Shown here piece after piece: positions 26,378 through 35,788 of a stretch of 41,135 bases of DNA (positions are counted from its first letter, which is position 1; each line of letters opens with the position of its first letter). This DNA is from Thermoproteota archaeon (GTDB lineage: Archaea; Thermoproteota; Nitrososphaeria_A; Caldarchaeales; Calditenuaceae), in the NCBI GenBank assembly GCA_030550155.1, contig JAUQPZ010000013.1:1-41135 (forward strand). The letters are read 5' to 3'. Both the position numbers and the translations under genes were made by a program. A model generated the notes under the pieces. The model had not been told where the DNA came from and made no database searches. It saw only the letters and a list, made by a program, of their open reading frames with translations.

Positions 26378-26854
26378 CTATCTAATTTTCATTAGTAGCT
26401 TTAGACTCGGCGGCCTACTCAGCGACTCAGCCGCTAAGACTCTGCCACTCCCATCGATCACTAATAGTACCTGTTCTCCGAGGCTTCTCTCCTCGTAGTC
26501 TAAGTATCTGATGGTCTGAGACCCGTGAAGTGCCTCCACCATTGTTAGTTTGGCGTCGAGGACGAGCATGTTGATGGGGACCCGATAGTCAGCCAGAGGC
26601 ATAGATGAGTTCACGACCTTTGAGACCTTGAATATCTTTAGTACCCTACTCTTTCTCTTCTGTTCCCACAACAACCATGCTGGAACTGTGACCATGGCTG
26701 GTGCAAGGGTGATGAGGGAGAGATGTAGGTCCCTGAGAACGAGTATTATGACTGTTGAGAGCAGAAGGAAAAGGCTGAGGACTTCGAGGGCAAAGACCCG
26801 CACATATCTGTCGTGCAGGAGAAGTCTCTCTACGCTCGTCGCAGCGTACATCAC
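26378..26854 (-). CDS. Hypothetical membrane-anchored protein
   Basis: 158 aa, two TM segments and a C-terminal soluble domain. Confidence 0.55.
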   Translation of the reverse strand: MMYAATSVERLLLHDRYVRVFALEVLSLFLLLSTVIILVLRDLHLSLITLAPAMVTVPAWLLWEQKRKSRVLKIFKVSKVVNSSMPLADYRVPINMLVLDAKLTMVEALHGSQTIRYLDYEERSLGEQVLLVIDGSGRVLAAESLSRPPSLKLLMKIR

Positions 26855-26894
26855 TTTACAAGCATTGATACATGGCTATTGTTAAGCGTTATCC

Positions 26895-28034
26895 TTAGAC
26901 AACTATCGGTTCAGGACCAGAAGGGTTTATCGCCTTTAGCCCCGTGTTGGCGTTGACCCATGCTGCGAGCGCCTCGCAGGCCTCGGGGTCGCCGTGTATC
27001 GTGATGGCGATTCCTGAGTCGCTCCTCTTGGAGATATAATCGCGCAGCTCTGCCTGCCCAGCGTGTGCAGATAGCTTGTATTGGACTACTTTTGCCGCCG
27101 CCTTAATCTCTGACCCATTCGGAGACAGTTTGCCCTCTGCTAAGAGCTTAGCGCCAGGCGTGTTGGGGGCTTGGAAGCTGACGAGCAGTATTGTTGACGC
27201 TTCGTCTCCTGCTATTTTCTGGGCATAGTAAGCTGCCGGCCCACCCTTCAGCATGCCAGCCGGGCTAATAACCACCGAGGGGTCTTCTAGTAGCCTCTCC
27301 CTATCTCTCCTCCCCTTCACGATTCTCAGCTTCCTGCTGGTCCTCGCTAATAGGTCGAAGCCGTCCACGTATTCCTCGTCGTCAAGATAGAGCTGGAGTA
27401 GCTGCCTCGCCATCCCATCCATCCACACGTTCTCATGAAAACCATGTGCGGCGAGTATGCAGGCCACTTCCTGAGCCCTAGCAACAGCGAAGGAAGGCAC
27501 AACCATCACGCCGCCCTGATTCACCGTCTCCCGGGCAAGCTCCACAACATTGTCCTCCAAGACCTTTCTAGGCAGGTGCGCCTCGAGCGCATATGTTGAC
27601 TCTGTGACTACTACGTCAAACCCTGAGCCGGGGTCGTCGCAGCCATCTAGTAGGCGCGTCTTTACCGAGGTGAAGTCGCCGGAATATAAGAGGGTCTTAT
27701 CAGCGTTGACTACAATCTGGGCGCTACCCGGAATGTGGCCGGCGTCTATGAACTCTATCTCCGCGTCCTTAATCCTGATACGCTCACCATAATTCACCCT
27801 CTGGGTGGCTCTAACGAATTTCAAGACCTCAGCATCTGTGAAGGGCAGAAAGTATCCACTAAGCTTGAGCATGTCTTTCAACAGCACCTCAGCCTGCCTG
27901 ACGGTCGACTCTGTGGCGAAGATCTTGGGCGCGCCGCTAACAAGGAGCAGGGGCACCGCGCCGACATGGTCTAGGTGGGCGTGAGATATCAAAACCGCGT
28001 CCAAGTCCCTCGGCGACACGTGTCCCGGCATCAT
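26895..28034 (-). CDS. MBL/beta-CASP family RNase (aCPSF-like); annotated ORF is N-terminally truncated, homologous reading frame continues to about 28154
   Basis: SHAHLDHVGAVPLL, AGHIPGSAQIVV, YSGDFTS, TESTYA, beta-CASP region. Upstream in frame: VIEIRALGGAREVGRSAILVKTAGGARILLDYGVKVDDKV. Confidence 0.9.
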   Translation of the reverse strand: MMPGHVSPRDLDAVLISHAHLDHVGAVPLLLVSGAPKIFATESTVRQAEVLLKDMLKLSGYFLPFTDAEVLKFVRATQRVNYGERIRIKDAEIEFIDAGHIPGSAQIVVNADKTLLYSGDFTSVKTRLLDGCDDPGSGFDVVVTESTYALEAHLPRKVLEDNVVELARETVNQGGVMVVPSFAVARAQEVACILAAHGFHENVWMDGMARQLLQLYLDDEEYVDGFDLLARTSRKLRIVKGRRDRERLLEDPSVVISPAGMLKGGPAAYYAQKIAGDEASTILLVSFQAPNTPGAKLLAEGKLSPNGSEIKAAAKVVQYKLSAHAGQAELRDYISKRSDSGIAITIHGDPEACEALAAWVNANTGLKAINPSGPEPIVV

Positions 28035-28248
28035 GACCTTGTCGTCAACCTTGACACCGTAGTCGAGCAGAATCCTCGCTCCGCCTGCCGTCTTAACAAG
28101 TATCGCTGACCTTCCAACCTCTCGCGCTCCGCCAAGGGCTCTAATCTCTATAACCCATCACCATTTCTATCCGCCGTTTACCGCTATTCTTGCATATTGA
28201 TGCATGAGCAAAGTTATATACCTACCTACAATAGAGCAAACTTCTACC

Positions 28249-28345
28249 TGAGCCCTCGCCTCCATGGGTATGGAGGGGCAGCTTTCAAGCAGAGCCCTAT
28301 TCACGGGGATAAAGGCTAAGCCTGTAGTAGCTTTAATATGGCTCA
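28249..28345 (+). ncRNA. Candidate structured 5' leader/ncRNA upstream of purP
   Basis: Closing stem TGAGCC/GGCTCA; CCTCCAT-GGGT-ATGGAGG; GGC-A-GCTT-TC-AAGC-AGA-GCC; AGGC-TAA-GCCT. TATA-like TTATATA at 28214-28220. Confidence 0.4.
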
Positions 28346-28378
28346 AAACTCTAAACTTGTGATGCCGGGTGATTTAAC

Positions 28379-29383
28379 ATGCTGAAGGCCGCAATCTATG
28401 CAGGTCACACAGCTATCCAGCTCTCTCGAGGCCTTCTAGAGGAGGGAATCGGTGTAACGATCTTTGGGCCGAAGGATAGGCTGCGTCTCTATGAAAGATT
28501 CCCAGCTCTCAGGGTGCGGCTGCTCAATTATAATGGTCCATCACAGCTGGAGTCTTTGGCTGACGAGGAGCACTTTCTAGTCTTGACCGGCGGCGCTGTC
28601 GAGTATTTGACTCCGGCTGTGGTTGAGAGTTCAAGGATTCCTGTCTTCGGTCTCAGAGAGCTGGTTAGGTGGGAGGCGGACTGGGGTTTGAAGATCCGTC
28701 TTTTGGAGGAGGCGCGAATACCCGCACCAAAGTGGTTTAGGAGCGTTGAGGAGGTGGATGGCCTCGCCATAGCAAAGCTTCCGGGTGCAAAGGGCGGTAG
28801 AGGATACTTTGTTACCCGTTCTCAGGAGGAGATTAGAGGCTGGATAGAGAGGGCTGTAGCCTCGGGCCTCGTATCAAGTCCTAACGAGCTCTTCCTGCAG
28901 GAATATGTTGTTGGCACGCCGATCTACGCGCATTATTTTCAAAGCCCCATCATGGACAGGCTGGAGCTAACAGGGTTTGACATCAGATACGAGTCTAACG
29001 TTGACGGGCTCAGACGCCTCTCTCCAAGAAATATAGGGGAGCTTCGCGAGTCCTTCGTAGTCACCGGGAACCTCATAGTTTATCCGAGGGAAAGGCTGCT
29101 AGAAGACTTCATCGAGCTGGGTGAGAGGTTCGTTGAAGCCACGAAGCGCCTTATACCTCCGGGGATAATCGGACCTTTCAGCCTTGAAACCGTTGTGACT
29201 GAGGAGCTCAAGCCCGTAGTTTTTGAGTTCTCGGGCAGGATTGTGGCGGGGACAAATGTCTACATGTTGGGCAGCCCGTATCTTGCCCTTTATTGGGGGC
29301 GCGAGATAACAGTTGGCAGTCGCGTCGCGATGGAGATTAAGATGGCCTTCGAGCAGGGTAGGATGGAGGAGGTGTTAACATAG
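28379..29383 (+). CDS. purP: PurP-family ATP-grasp (FAICAR synthetase-like), paralog 1
   Basis: KLPGAKGGRGYFV, EYVVGTPIYAHYFQSP, FDIRYESNVDGL, FEFSGRIVAGTNVYMLGSPY. Confidence 0.88.
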   Translation: MLKAAIYAGHTAIQLSRGLLEEGIGVTIFGPKDRLRLYERFPALRVRLLNYNGPSQLESLADEEHFLVLTGGAVEYLTPAVVESSRIPVFGLRELVRWEADWGLKIRLLEEARIPAPKWFRSVEEVDGLAIAKLPGAKGGRGYFVTRSQEEIRGWIERAVASGLVSSPNELFLQEYVVGTPIYAHYFQSPIMDRLELTGFDIRYESNVDGLRRLSPRNIGELRESFVVTGNLIVYPRERLLEDFIELGERFVEATKRLIPPGIIGPFSLETVVTEELKPVVFEFSGRIVAGTNVYMLGSPYLALYWGREITVGSRVAMEIKMAFEQGRMEEVLT

Positions 29384-29385
29384 TC

Positions 29386-30441
29386 TTGGCGAGCCTAAGT
29401 ATCGCCTGCATAGCAAGCCACTCCGCTCTGGACGTCTTCGACGGCTCAAAGGACGAGGGCTTCACAACGATAGCCATCTGCAGAAAAGGTAGGGAGCGCA
29501 TGTACGCGGCAGTCCGCGAGACCGTTGACAGGCTGCTGGTCCTCGACAGCTATAAGGATATCATAACGCCCCGAGTTCAAGAGAGGCTCCGGGAAGAGGA
29601 GGCAATAATAGTGCCGAACAGGAGCATGGCAGTCTATGTAGGCTATACAGAGATTGAGAAGGAGCTCAATGTTCCTGTCTTCGGGAACAAGTTTCTATTA
29701 AGATGGGAAGAGCGCGTAGGTGAGAAAAACTACTACAGACTTTTGGATGAGGCTGGAATTAGGCGGCCGAGAGTCTGGAGAATCGACGAGTGCTCTGGAC
29801 CAGTCATACTAAAGATTCAGGAGGCTAAGAGGCCTCAGGAGCGGGCCTTCATATTCGCTTCAGGGCGCGACCACCTACTCTCCAAGATAGAAGACGCTCT
29901 GAGAAAGGAAGTCATCAGTGAAGAGCAGCTGAGAAGCGCGGTGGCTGAGGAGCTGATTCTGGGCGCCCACTTCAACATCAACTACTTCTACAGCGCTGCG
30001 CGGGGAAGGCTTGAGATATTGAGCATCGACAGAAGAATTCAAAGCAACCTAGATGGCTTACTCCACCTACCCGCAAGACAGCAGCTAGAACTGGATCAGC
30101 CAATCAGCATGATAGAAGTTGGGCACATACCCGTCACGATTCGTGAGAGCCTCCTGGAGGAGGCTTACGTGATTGGTGAGAGGTTTATTGAGGCTTCGAG
30201 GAGGCTGGAGCCCCCAGGCGTGATCGGGCCATTCACACTCCAGGCACTGGTTACGCCAGAGCTGCAGCTCGTTGTATATGACGTGGCTCCCCGGATAGGG
30301 GGCGGGACCAACGCCCACATGGGTATTGGGGGCCAGTACTCGAAGCTTTTCCTAAGGAGGGCGGTCTCGACGGGTAGGAGAATCGCCATGGAGATAAGGG
30401 AGATGAGCAGCCAAGATAGGCTCCACGAGATAACCACATGA
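29386..30441 (+). CDS. purP: PurP-family ATP-grasp, paralog 2
   Basis: IASHSALDVFDGSKDEGFTTIAICRKGRE, SIDRRIQSNLDGLLHLPA, VYDVAPRIGGGTNAHMG. Confidence 0.86.
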   Translation: MASLSIACIASHSALDVFDGSKDEGFTTIAICRKGRERMYAAVRETVDRLLVLDSYKDIITPRVQERLREEEAIIVPNRSMAVYVGYTEIEKELNVPVFGNKFLLRWEERVGEKNYYRLLDEAGIRRPRVWRIDECSGPVILKIQEAKRPQERAFIFASGRDHLLSKIEDALRKEVISEEQLRSAVAEELILGAHFNINYFYSAARGRLEILSIDRRIQSNLDGLLHLPARQQLELDQPISMIEVGHIPVTIRESLLEEAYVIGERFIEASRRLEPPGVIGPFTLQALVTPELQLVVYDVAPRIGGGTNAHMGIGGQYSKLFLRRAVSTGRRIAMEIREMSSQDRLHEITT

Positions 30442-30567
30442 AAAAGCCACGTTCAGAGCTGTTAAGTGCGCACCCTTAATGAAACGCGGGTTCCGCCTCA
30501 GATTGGCTGAGTTAAGATTTTTAGAACGGGCAGGCCCAGATGGAGCGTCGAAGGATGTAGAAAGCCC

Positions 30568-31419
30568 ATGAGATGGCTCAGAGAGCTGGTTGACCCGGCT
30601 AAGCTGGCATCCTCCATGAGTCAGGGCTACAGATTTAGACGGGGCGTCTTAATCTTCTTGGGGGCCATAGCCGCTTACATTCTCTCCTCCGTGTACTATG
30701 TGGAGAATAAGCTTGCAGTCAGATACGCCTCACCCTCGATAAAGCTGCCGAGCCCACCGATAACGGAGCCCCCGGAAGTCGTCTTCGTCTCAACCCTCTA
30801 TCTCACCCTCGGTTTCTTGGCTGTTGTAGGGGTCTTCGCCATTACGATCTATTTCAAGGCAAGCGAGCGCAGAAGCCTGCTGCCGCTCCTCAGCTCGGCG
30901 ATGCATGCATTCATCGCATTCCTCGTAGCCGCCGGCCTGCTGATGCCCTTACTCGTCTCTTTAAAGCCTGTTGAAGTCTCCATAACTTACGCGGAGTTGG
31001 AGGAAGTAAAGCTTGAAAACGCCCAGATAGTAGGAGTTCTGAGCTCGAACAACTCTCTTGTAGCCGCGACCTCAGATGTTCTCCGCTCACCCAAACTCGT
31101 ATACAACGCCTCCAACCAGGCGTCACCCCTCACCATACAATCTGCGACAGCACGTTTCTCCAACTCAATAGTCGGCCTTGGGGACATCTACGTAAAACAG
31201 CTGAGCTGGGAGAGAATAGAGTTCAGCGGCTTCAACTATGTTACCGAGCCCGGCCAGGTTCGCGAGCCCCTGAGCGCCATAGCTACTATTTCCTCGTGGC
31301 TCTGGGTTGTCTTCTACGTCGGGGTTGCATGTAGAAGGATTTATGGCGTGAGCTCAGGGACAGCGGCCTTCTCAGCGCTGGCATCGGTCATGGTTCTGCT
31401 TATTTTCGGCCTCTTATGA
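30568..31419 (+). CDS. Hypothetical membrane protein with extracytoplasmic domain
   Basis: About five TM segments with a loop of ~120 aa between them. Confidence 0.55.
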   Translation: MRWLRELVDPAKLASSMSQGYRFRRGVLIFLGAIAAYILSSVYYVENKLAVRYASPSIKLPSPPITEPPEVVFVSTLYLTLGFLAVVGVFAITIYFKASERRSLLPLLSSAMHAFIAFLVAAGLLMPLLVSLKPVEVSITYAELEEVKLENAQIVGVLSSNNSLVAATSDVLRSPKLVYNASNQASPLTIQSATARFSNSIVGLGDIYVKQLSWERIEFSGFNYVTEPGQVREPLSAIATISSWLWVVFYVGVACRRIYGVSSGTAAFSALASVMVLLIFGLL

Positions 31420-32122
31420 GCCTCCCACCTCTATCTATCTCGCCGTTCCTGATTCTAGTGCTGCTCACGGGTTTACCGTCCTCGGCGAGAACCAAGGGTG
31501 AGAGCTCGAGGGTGGCTGGTGGAAGACTCTTTGAGGTTCTCATGTTCAAGGCCTCCTCCGCCCTGTTAAGGGTTATGGGGCCCGTGAATAGCGCCTCTAT
31601 GTTTTTGTCCGAGAGTAGGGGGCCGTAGGGGTCGTTTAGAGCCACTATCTGGGCCCTGTCTCTCCAGCCGTATCTCAGCAGAACCGCTTCCAGCTCAGAG
31701 AGTCTCTTAGACTGGGGCGAGACTCTGCCCTCCTTCATAAGTGTCGCGGCATAATCGTCCGTTGTAACACCTATTATGACATGTTTCGAGAGCCTGAAAG
31801 CGCTGTTAAGAAGCGCTATGTGTCCCACATGAAGCTCGTCAAAAGTCCCTCCCAGCGCCCCTAGGCTGTAAACGGGTGTGAAATCGCGAGACAGCTCTAG
31901 CTCTTCCTCGACCTCGAAATACCAGAGCCTATGACTTCTAAGAAGTATGAAGGCCTCACCCTTTAACGCTCCCAGCTGCAGAGAGAGCTCATCCACAGAT
32001 ATGTCGGGACGCTTCAGCAGGATCTCCTTCACAAGCAGGTCACGCTTCTTGCCATAGCTACCCATACTCCTGACGACTTCCCACAACATGGGATACAGCG
32101 TGGACATGTTCAACTTATTCAA
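31400..32122 (-). CDS. coaD: Archaeal phosphopantetheine adenylyltransferase with N-terminal helical extension
   Basis: LGALGGTFDELHVGHIALLNSAF; SSTRIRNGEID. Confidence 0.85.
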   Translation of the reverse strand: MNKLNMSTLYPMLWEVVRSMGSYGKKRDLLVKEILLKRPDISVDELSLQLGALKGEAFILLRSHRLWYFEVEEELELSRDFTPVYSLGALGGTFDELHVGHIALLNSAFRLSKHVIIGVTTDDYAATLMKEGRVSPQSKRLSELEAVLLRYGWRDRAQIVALNDPYGPLLSDKNIEALFTGPITLNRAEEALNMRTSKSLPPATLELSPLVLAEDGKPVSSTRIRNGEIDRGGRLIRGRK

Positions 32123-32213
32123 CCCGCTTCTCAGTGTAAACTGTTATATGTTATTAAACTCTTGCGTCATGGTGGGAAAGACTTATAGCTTGAATCAGAC
32201 TTTTCTGGCTTAG

Positions 32214-32531
32214 ATGACGGCGCTGAAGCAGATACACAGAATCTACGAAGAACTTAAAGACACAGTCGACTTCTTTGAGGAGCAACTCAACAGCGGATCA
32301 AGACTCGAGATGATCGCTAGCAACATTCCCGAGATCATTGAGACTATTGAGAGTCTTCTTTTAGACCCCCGCCTATCCGCCTCAACTCTGGCATTATTTG
32401 AAGAGCTCAGGATGCGCGCTCTAGAGATTCAGAGAAAGGCTAATAGCGCTTTGAACAAGATGGAAGAAAATATTAGTAACGAGCGTGAAGGACTAGAAGG
32501 TCGGAAATGGCGTCGATGGAGGACCTACTGA
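32214..32531 (+). CDS. Small all-alpha hypothetical protein
   Basis: Helical, heptad-like; overlaps the tldD 5' end by 25 nt. Confidence 0.55.
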   Translation: MTALKQIHRIYEELKDTVDFFEEQLNSGSRLEMIASNIPEIIETIESLLLDPRLSASTLALFEELRMRALEIQRKANSALNKMEENISNEREGLEGRKWRRWRTY

Positions 32532-33940
32532 GCTATGCGTTAAAAACCTCCTCTAGGCTTGGCGCATCTTACGCCGAAGCCCGTTTTGAAAACCATATTA
32601 CGGAGCAGTTTGTCCTGCGGAATGGCCTGGTCGACGTCGCGGGCCGCTCTGTCTCTAGGGGGATAGGTGTCAGAGTGCTTTACAACGGCGCGCTGGGTTT
32701 TAGCTCTACAGGTAGTTTAACTCGGAGGGGTGTGGAAGAGGCTGTTAAGGGGGCTGTGGGGGTTGCGAAGGCCTCCGCGAAGCTTCTCACTAAGGGCGTA
32801 GCGATGTGTGAGGAGAAGATGGAGAAGTCACGGACAATCGTGAGGCCGCGTGTGAAGCATGAGAATGTCACCACAGAGGACAAGACGGAGGTTCTGAAGA
32901 CCGCTGACAAGGCTATTGTGGAGGCGGCGGAGAGGAGAGGTGTTAAGGCTGTTGCGAGGATGTTTGAGCTGGGTCTTGGGCGTGTTGAGAAGCATGTCTT
33001 GAACACGGACGGCGCGGACGTTTACCTCGACAAGCCCATATCGGCTCTGTTCTCTATATTCACTATATATGGTGAGGGCAAGTATCTGCAGAGATTCGTC
33101 AACCTCGGAGAATCAAGGGGGTGGGAGGCGGTGGAGAGGTGGAGGCTGGACGAGATGATGGGGAAGGAGGCGTCAGCTGTATCCGAGGCCGTCAGAAAGG
33201 CGGTTGAGCCTCCAAAGGGGAGCCTAGACGTGGTTCTGAGCCCCGAGATTATCGGCCTAGTCTGCCACGAGTCTGCAGGCCATCCTGGCGAGGCAGATAG
33301 GATGCTTGGAAGGGAAGCAGCGCAGGCGGGGGAGACATACATTACGCGAGAGCACCTGGGCTCAAGAATAGGTTCGGAGGTTGTGACGATCATAGACGAC
33401 CCCGCGATACCTGGCTCCTTCGGCTACTACCTCTATGACGACGAAGGCGTTAAGGCAGGAGAGAGGACACTGATTGAGCGCGGCATAATCAAGGAGTTGC
33501 TCCAAAATCGTGAAACTGCCCCTGAGTTCGGCGTAAAGAGCAACGCCGCCGCGAGGGCAAACAACTACAACAGAGAGCCCATAGTCAGGATGGCTAACAC
33601 CTACATGAAGCCGGGCGACTATACGCTTGAAGAACTGATAGAGGATATTAGACACGGCGTTTACGTGAAAAGCTACATGGAGTGGAACATAGACGACAAG
33701 AGATGGAACCAGAGATACGTGGGGGTCGAGGCGTATCTCATCGAGAATGGGGAGCTGCGACAGATGGTCTTTCAGCCAGTAGTGGAGCTGACCACGCAAG
33801 CCCTCTACTCAGCCATAGATGCCCTAGGCAATGACCTGGAGTTCTATGCGGGCTACTGCGGTAAAGGCGACCCAATGCAGGCAATACCAGTCTGGTTTGG
33901 AGGGCCCTCGGCTAGGCTAAGAAACGTTAGGCTGGCCTAG
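32507..33940 (+). CDS. tldD: TldD/PmbA-family metalloprotease (TldD type)
   Basis: CHESAGHPGEADR (HExxxH), YDDEGVKAGERTLIERGIIKELLQNRETA. Confidence 0.92.
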   Translation: MASMEDLLSYALKTSSRLGASYAEARFENHITEQFVLRNGLVDVAGRSVSRGIGVRVLYNGALGFSSTGSLTRRGVEEAVKGAVGVAKASAKLLTKGVAMCEEKMEKSRTIVRPRVKHENVTTEDKTEVLKTADKAIVEAAERRGVKAVARMFELGLGRVEKHVLNTDGADVYLDKPISALFSIFTIYGEGKYLQRFVNLGESRGWEAVERWRLDEMMGKEASAVSEAVRKAVEPPKGSLDVVLSPEIIGLVCHESAGHPGEADRMLGREAAQAGETYITREHLGSRIGSEVVTIIDDPAIPGSFGYYLYDDEGVKAGERTLIERGIIKELLQNRETAPEFGVKSNAAARANNYNREPIVRMANTYMKPGDYTLEELIEDIRHGVYVKSYMEWNIDDKRWNQRYVGVEAYLIENGELRQMVFQPVVELTTQALYSAIDALGNDLEFYAGYCGKGDPMQAIPVWFGGPSARLRNVRLA

Positions 33941-33996
33941 TGGGCTAATGAGCCCCCCGCTCTCTGATGCTAATCGACCTAGCACGAGGGGCATGG

Positions 33997-35586
33997 TTAG
34001 GTTCCGGCGCTGGCAAGTGCTTCCCTGAGCCGTTGTGTTCCTATGTCGTAGAGGTAGGGGCCGAGGCGCGGGCCGCTGGGCCTCCCTAAAAGTATGAGGT
34101 AGAGCTTTGAGAAGAAGTCTGGGGGACTGATTCCTGCCTTTCTTGCCTCCTCGAATATCGCGGCCTGAACCTCTTCACCGCTTGTCGCCGTCGACACACG
34201 GTTTAGCAGCGACTCTATGGCCCTTCTTTCAGCCTCGCTAAGCTTCGCAGAGACCCTACCACGCTCCAATGCACCGAAAGCCTCAAGATAGAGTCTCACT
34301 CTCTCGCTCTTCTCCAATAGATAGTCGTCAACCTTGTATCCGTACCTCTGGAGTCTCTTCTCCACGAACTCTCTGAATCTCTCGGGGGGAGCGAACTGGA
34401 CTATATCGGCTAAGAGCCCGTATGGTGCGTGGCATCTCGGCTTCTCCGGAGTTTTCAGCAGGTGTATGTATTCATAGAGCCCTCTCAGCTTGGCTCTCTG
34501 CTTCTCATCACTTACTTTTATCTTTCCGAAATAAACGTCTTCGAGCTCTTCAAACTCGTCCCAGAGACGCGGTATCATTTTAGGGGAGATGATCCTTGCA
34601 CCCACGCTCCTCTTATACATGAGGAGGAGCAGCGTCGCGGGAGGGGCGTATTTGAGCCACTCGTTTGGGGTGAAGACGTTCCCCACAGACTTTGAGAACT
34701 TTTTTCCGCTTACGTCGATGAAGTGCTCGTATTTTACGTGTAGAGGAGGCTCGTACTTGAGTACGTTTCTTGAGACCCAGTCGTTGACCCTGACGCTGTC
34801 GATGAGGTCTTTGCCATAGGCCTCGAATCTTACATCCAAGAGCTTCCACCTCGCAGCGAACTCGACCTTCCACGGAAGCTTGCCGTTCCCAGCTCTCAAA
34901 TCCGACCAGCCCTCGTGCCCACACCCCCTATGCAGCCTCCTCTTCACCACTATGTCGCTGCAGACATAGCTCACCCTCCAGTTATCCCTGTCAAACCCCA
35001 AGGCCTTGGCCGTGTAGATCCTTCCGCACGAGTCGCAGACCGGGTAGTAGGGTAGCTGGGCTGTGAATTTTTCCTGCCCTACCAACGACTTTATCGCTTC
35101 ACCAATCACTGCGGAGTTGCTGAGTATCTCAGCCGCTATACTGGCCAGCCGTCCGCTGCCATAGACCTCGTGTGCGCTGTATAGCCTGTATTCTACACCG
35201 ATTCTATCGAGGACATCCGTCATCATTGATATCATGTGGTGTGCATAGCTGGGGTGGCAGCCATACGGGTCAGGGATTCGAGAGACAGGCCTCAACAGGT
35301 ATTCTTCAAGCTCTTTTGGTAGTCCTGCTGGCACGCTTCGTAGGCCGTCCATATCATCGGAGAAAAGAGCCATCTCTGAGTTGTAGCCTAGCCCCCGGAG
35401 GGCGAGTGTCACGCCAAAAGCGCGGACAGGGTCGGAGAGGTTACCTATGTGTGGTATGCCGCTCGCGGCTATGCCGCTCTCAGTCAATACTAAGTCCAGG
35501 CTTCTGCCAAGACTCTTCTCTCTCTCCACAAGCCTATAAGCCACCCTATCCAGCCACGTCCCTCTACCAATTATCTTCCTCGACAC
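33997..35586 (-). CDS. lysS: Class I lysyl-tRNA synthetase
   Basis: SGIPHIGNLSD, CDSCGRIYTAKAL, ISGKKFSKS-like VSGKKFSKSVGNVFTPNEWL. Confidence 0.95.
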   Translation of the reverse strand: MSRKIIGRGTWLDRVAYRLVEREKSLGRSLDLVLTESGIAASGIPHIGNLSDPVRAFGVTLALRGLGYNSEMALFSDDMDGLRSVPAGLPKELEEYLLRPVSRIPDPYGCHPSYAHHMISMMTDVLDRIGVEYRLYSAHEVYGSGRLASIAAEILSNSAVIGEAIKSLVGQEKFTAQLPYYPVCDSCGRIYTAKALGFDRDNWRVSYVCSDIVVKRRLHRGCGHEGWSDLRAGNGKLPWKVEFAARWKLLDVRFEAYGKDLIDSVRVNDWVSRNVLKYEPPLHVKYEHFIDVSGKKFSKSVGNVFTPNEWLKYAPPATLLLLMYKRSVGARIISPKMIPRLWDEFEELEDVYFGKIKVSDEKQRAKLRGLYEYIHLLKTPEKPRCHAPYGLLADIVQFAPPERFREFVEKRLQRYGYKVDDYLLEKSERVRLYLEAFGALERGRVSAKLSEAERRAIESLLNRVSTATSGEEVQAAIFEEARKAGISPPDFFSKLYLILLGRPSGPRLGPYLYDIGTQRLREALASAGT

Positions 35587-35788
35587 CTATGCGGCCCCCT
35601 CTCACACCAGTAATATGAGCGCGAAAGCCGCAAATATAGCGGTAACCATACCTCGCGCCCACTAAGGCCTCAAACTCCAGACACCGCCTACGCATGGGCG
35701 GCCCCCCACCCTCTAACAAATTTTGCTCAAAGCCGCGTCTCGATCTAAAGTCAAAATCCTTACTCGCCCACCTGACTGTCCATACAAG

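Noticed and set aside
30499-30514. CTCAG-ATTGG-CTGAG hairpin upstream of 30568 membrane protein
   Set aside because: Five-bp stem is within chance expectation and has no supporting context.
32680-35618. Multiple antisense ORFs over tldD and lysS (e.g. 32680-33006, 33362-33799, 35172-35618)
   Set aside because: Opposite strand to strongly identified genes; products have no domain signal.
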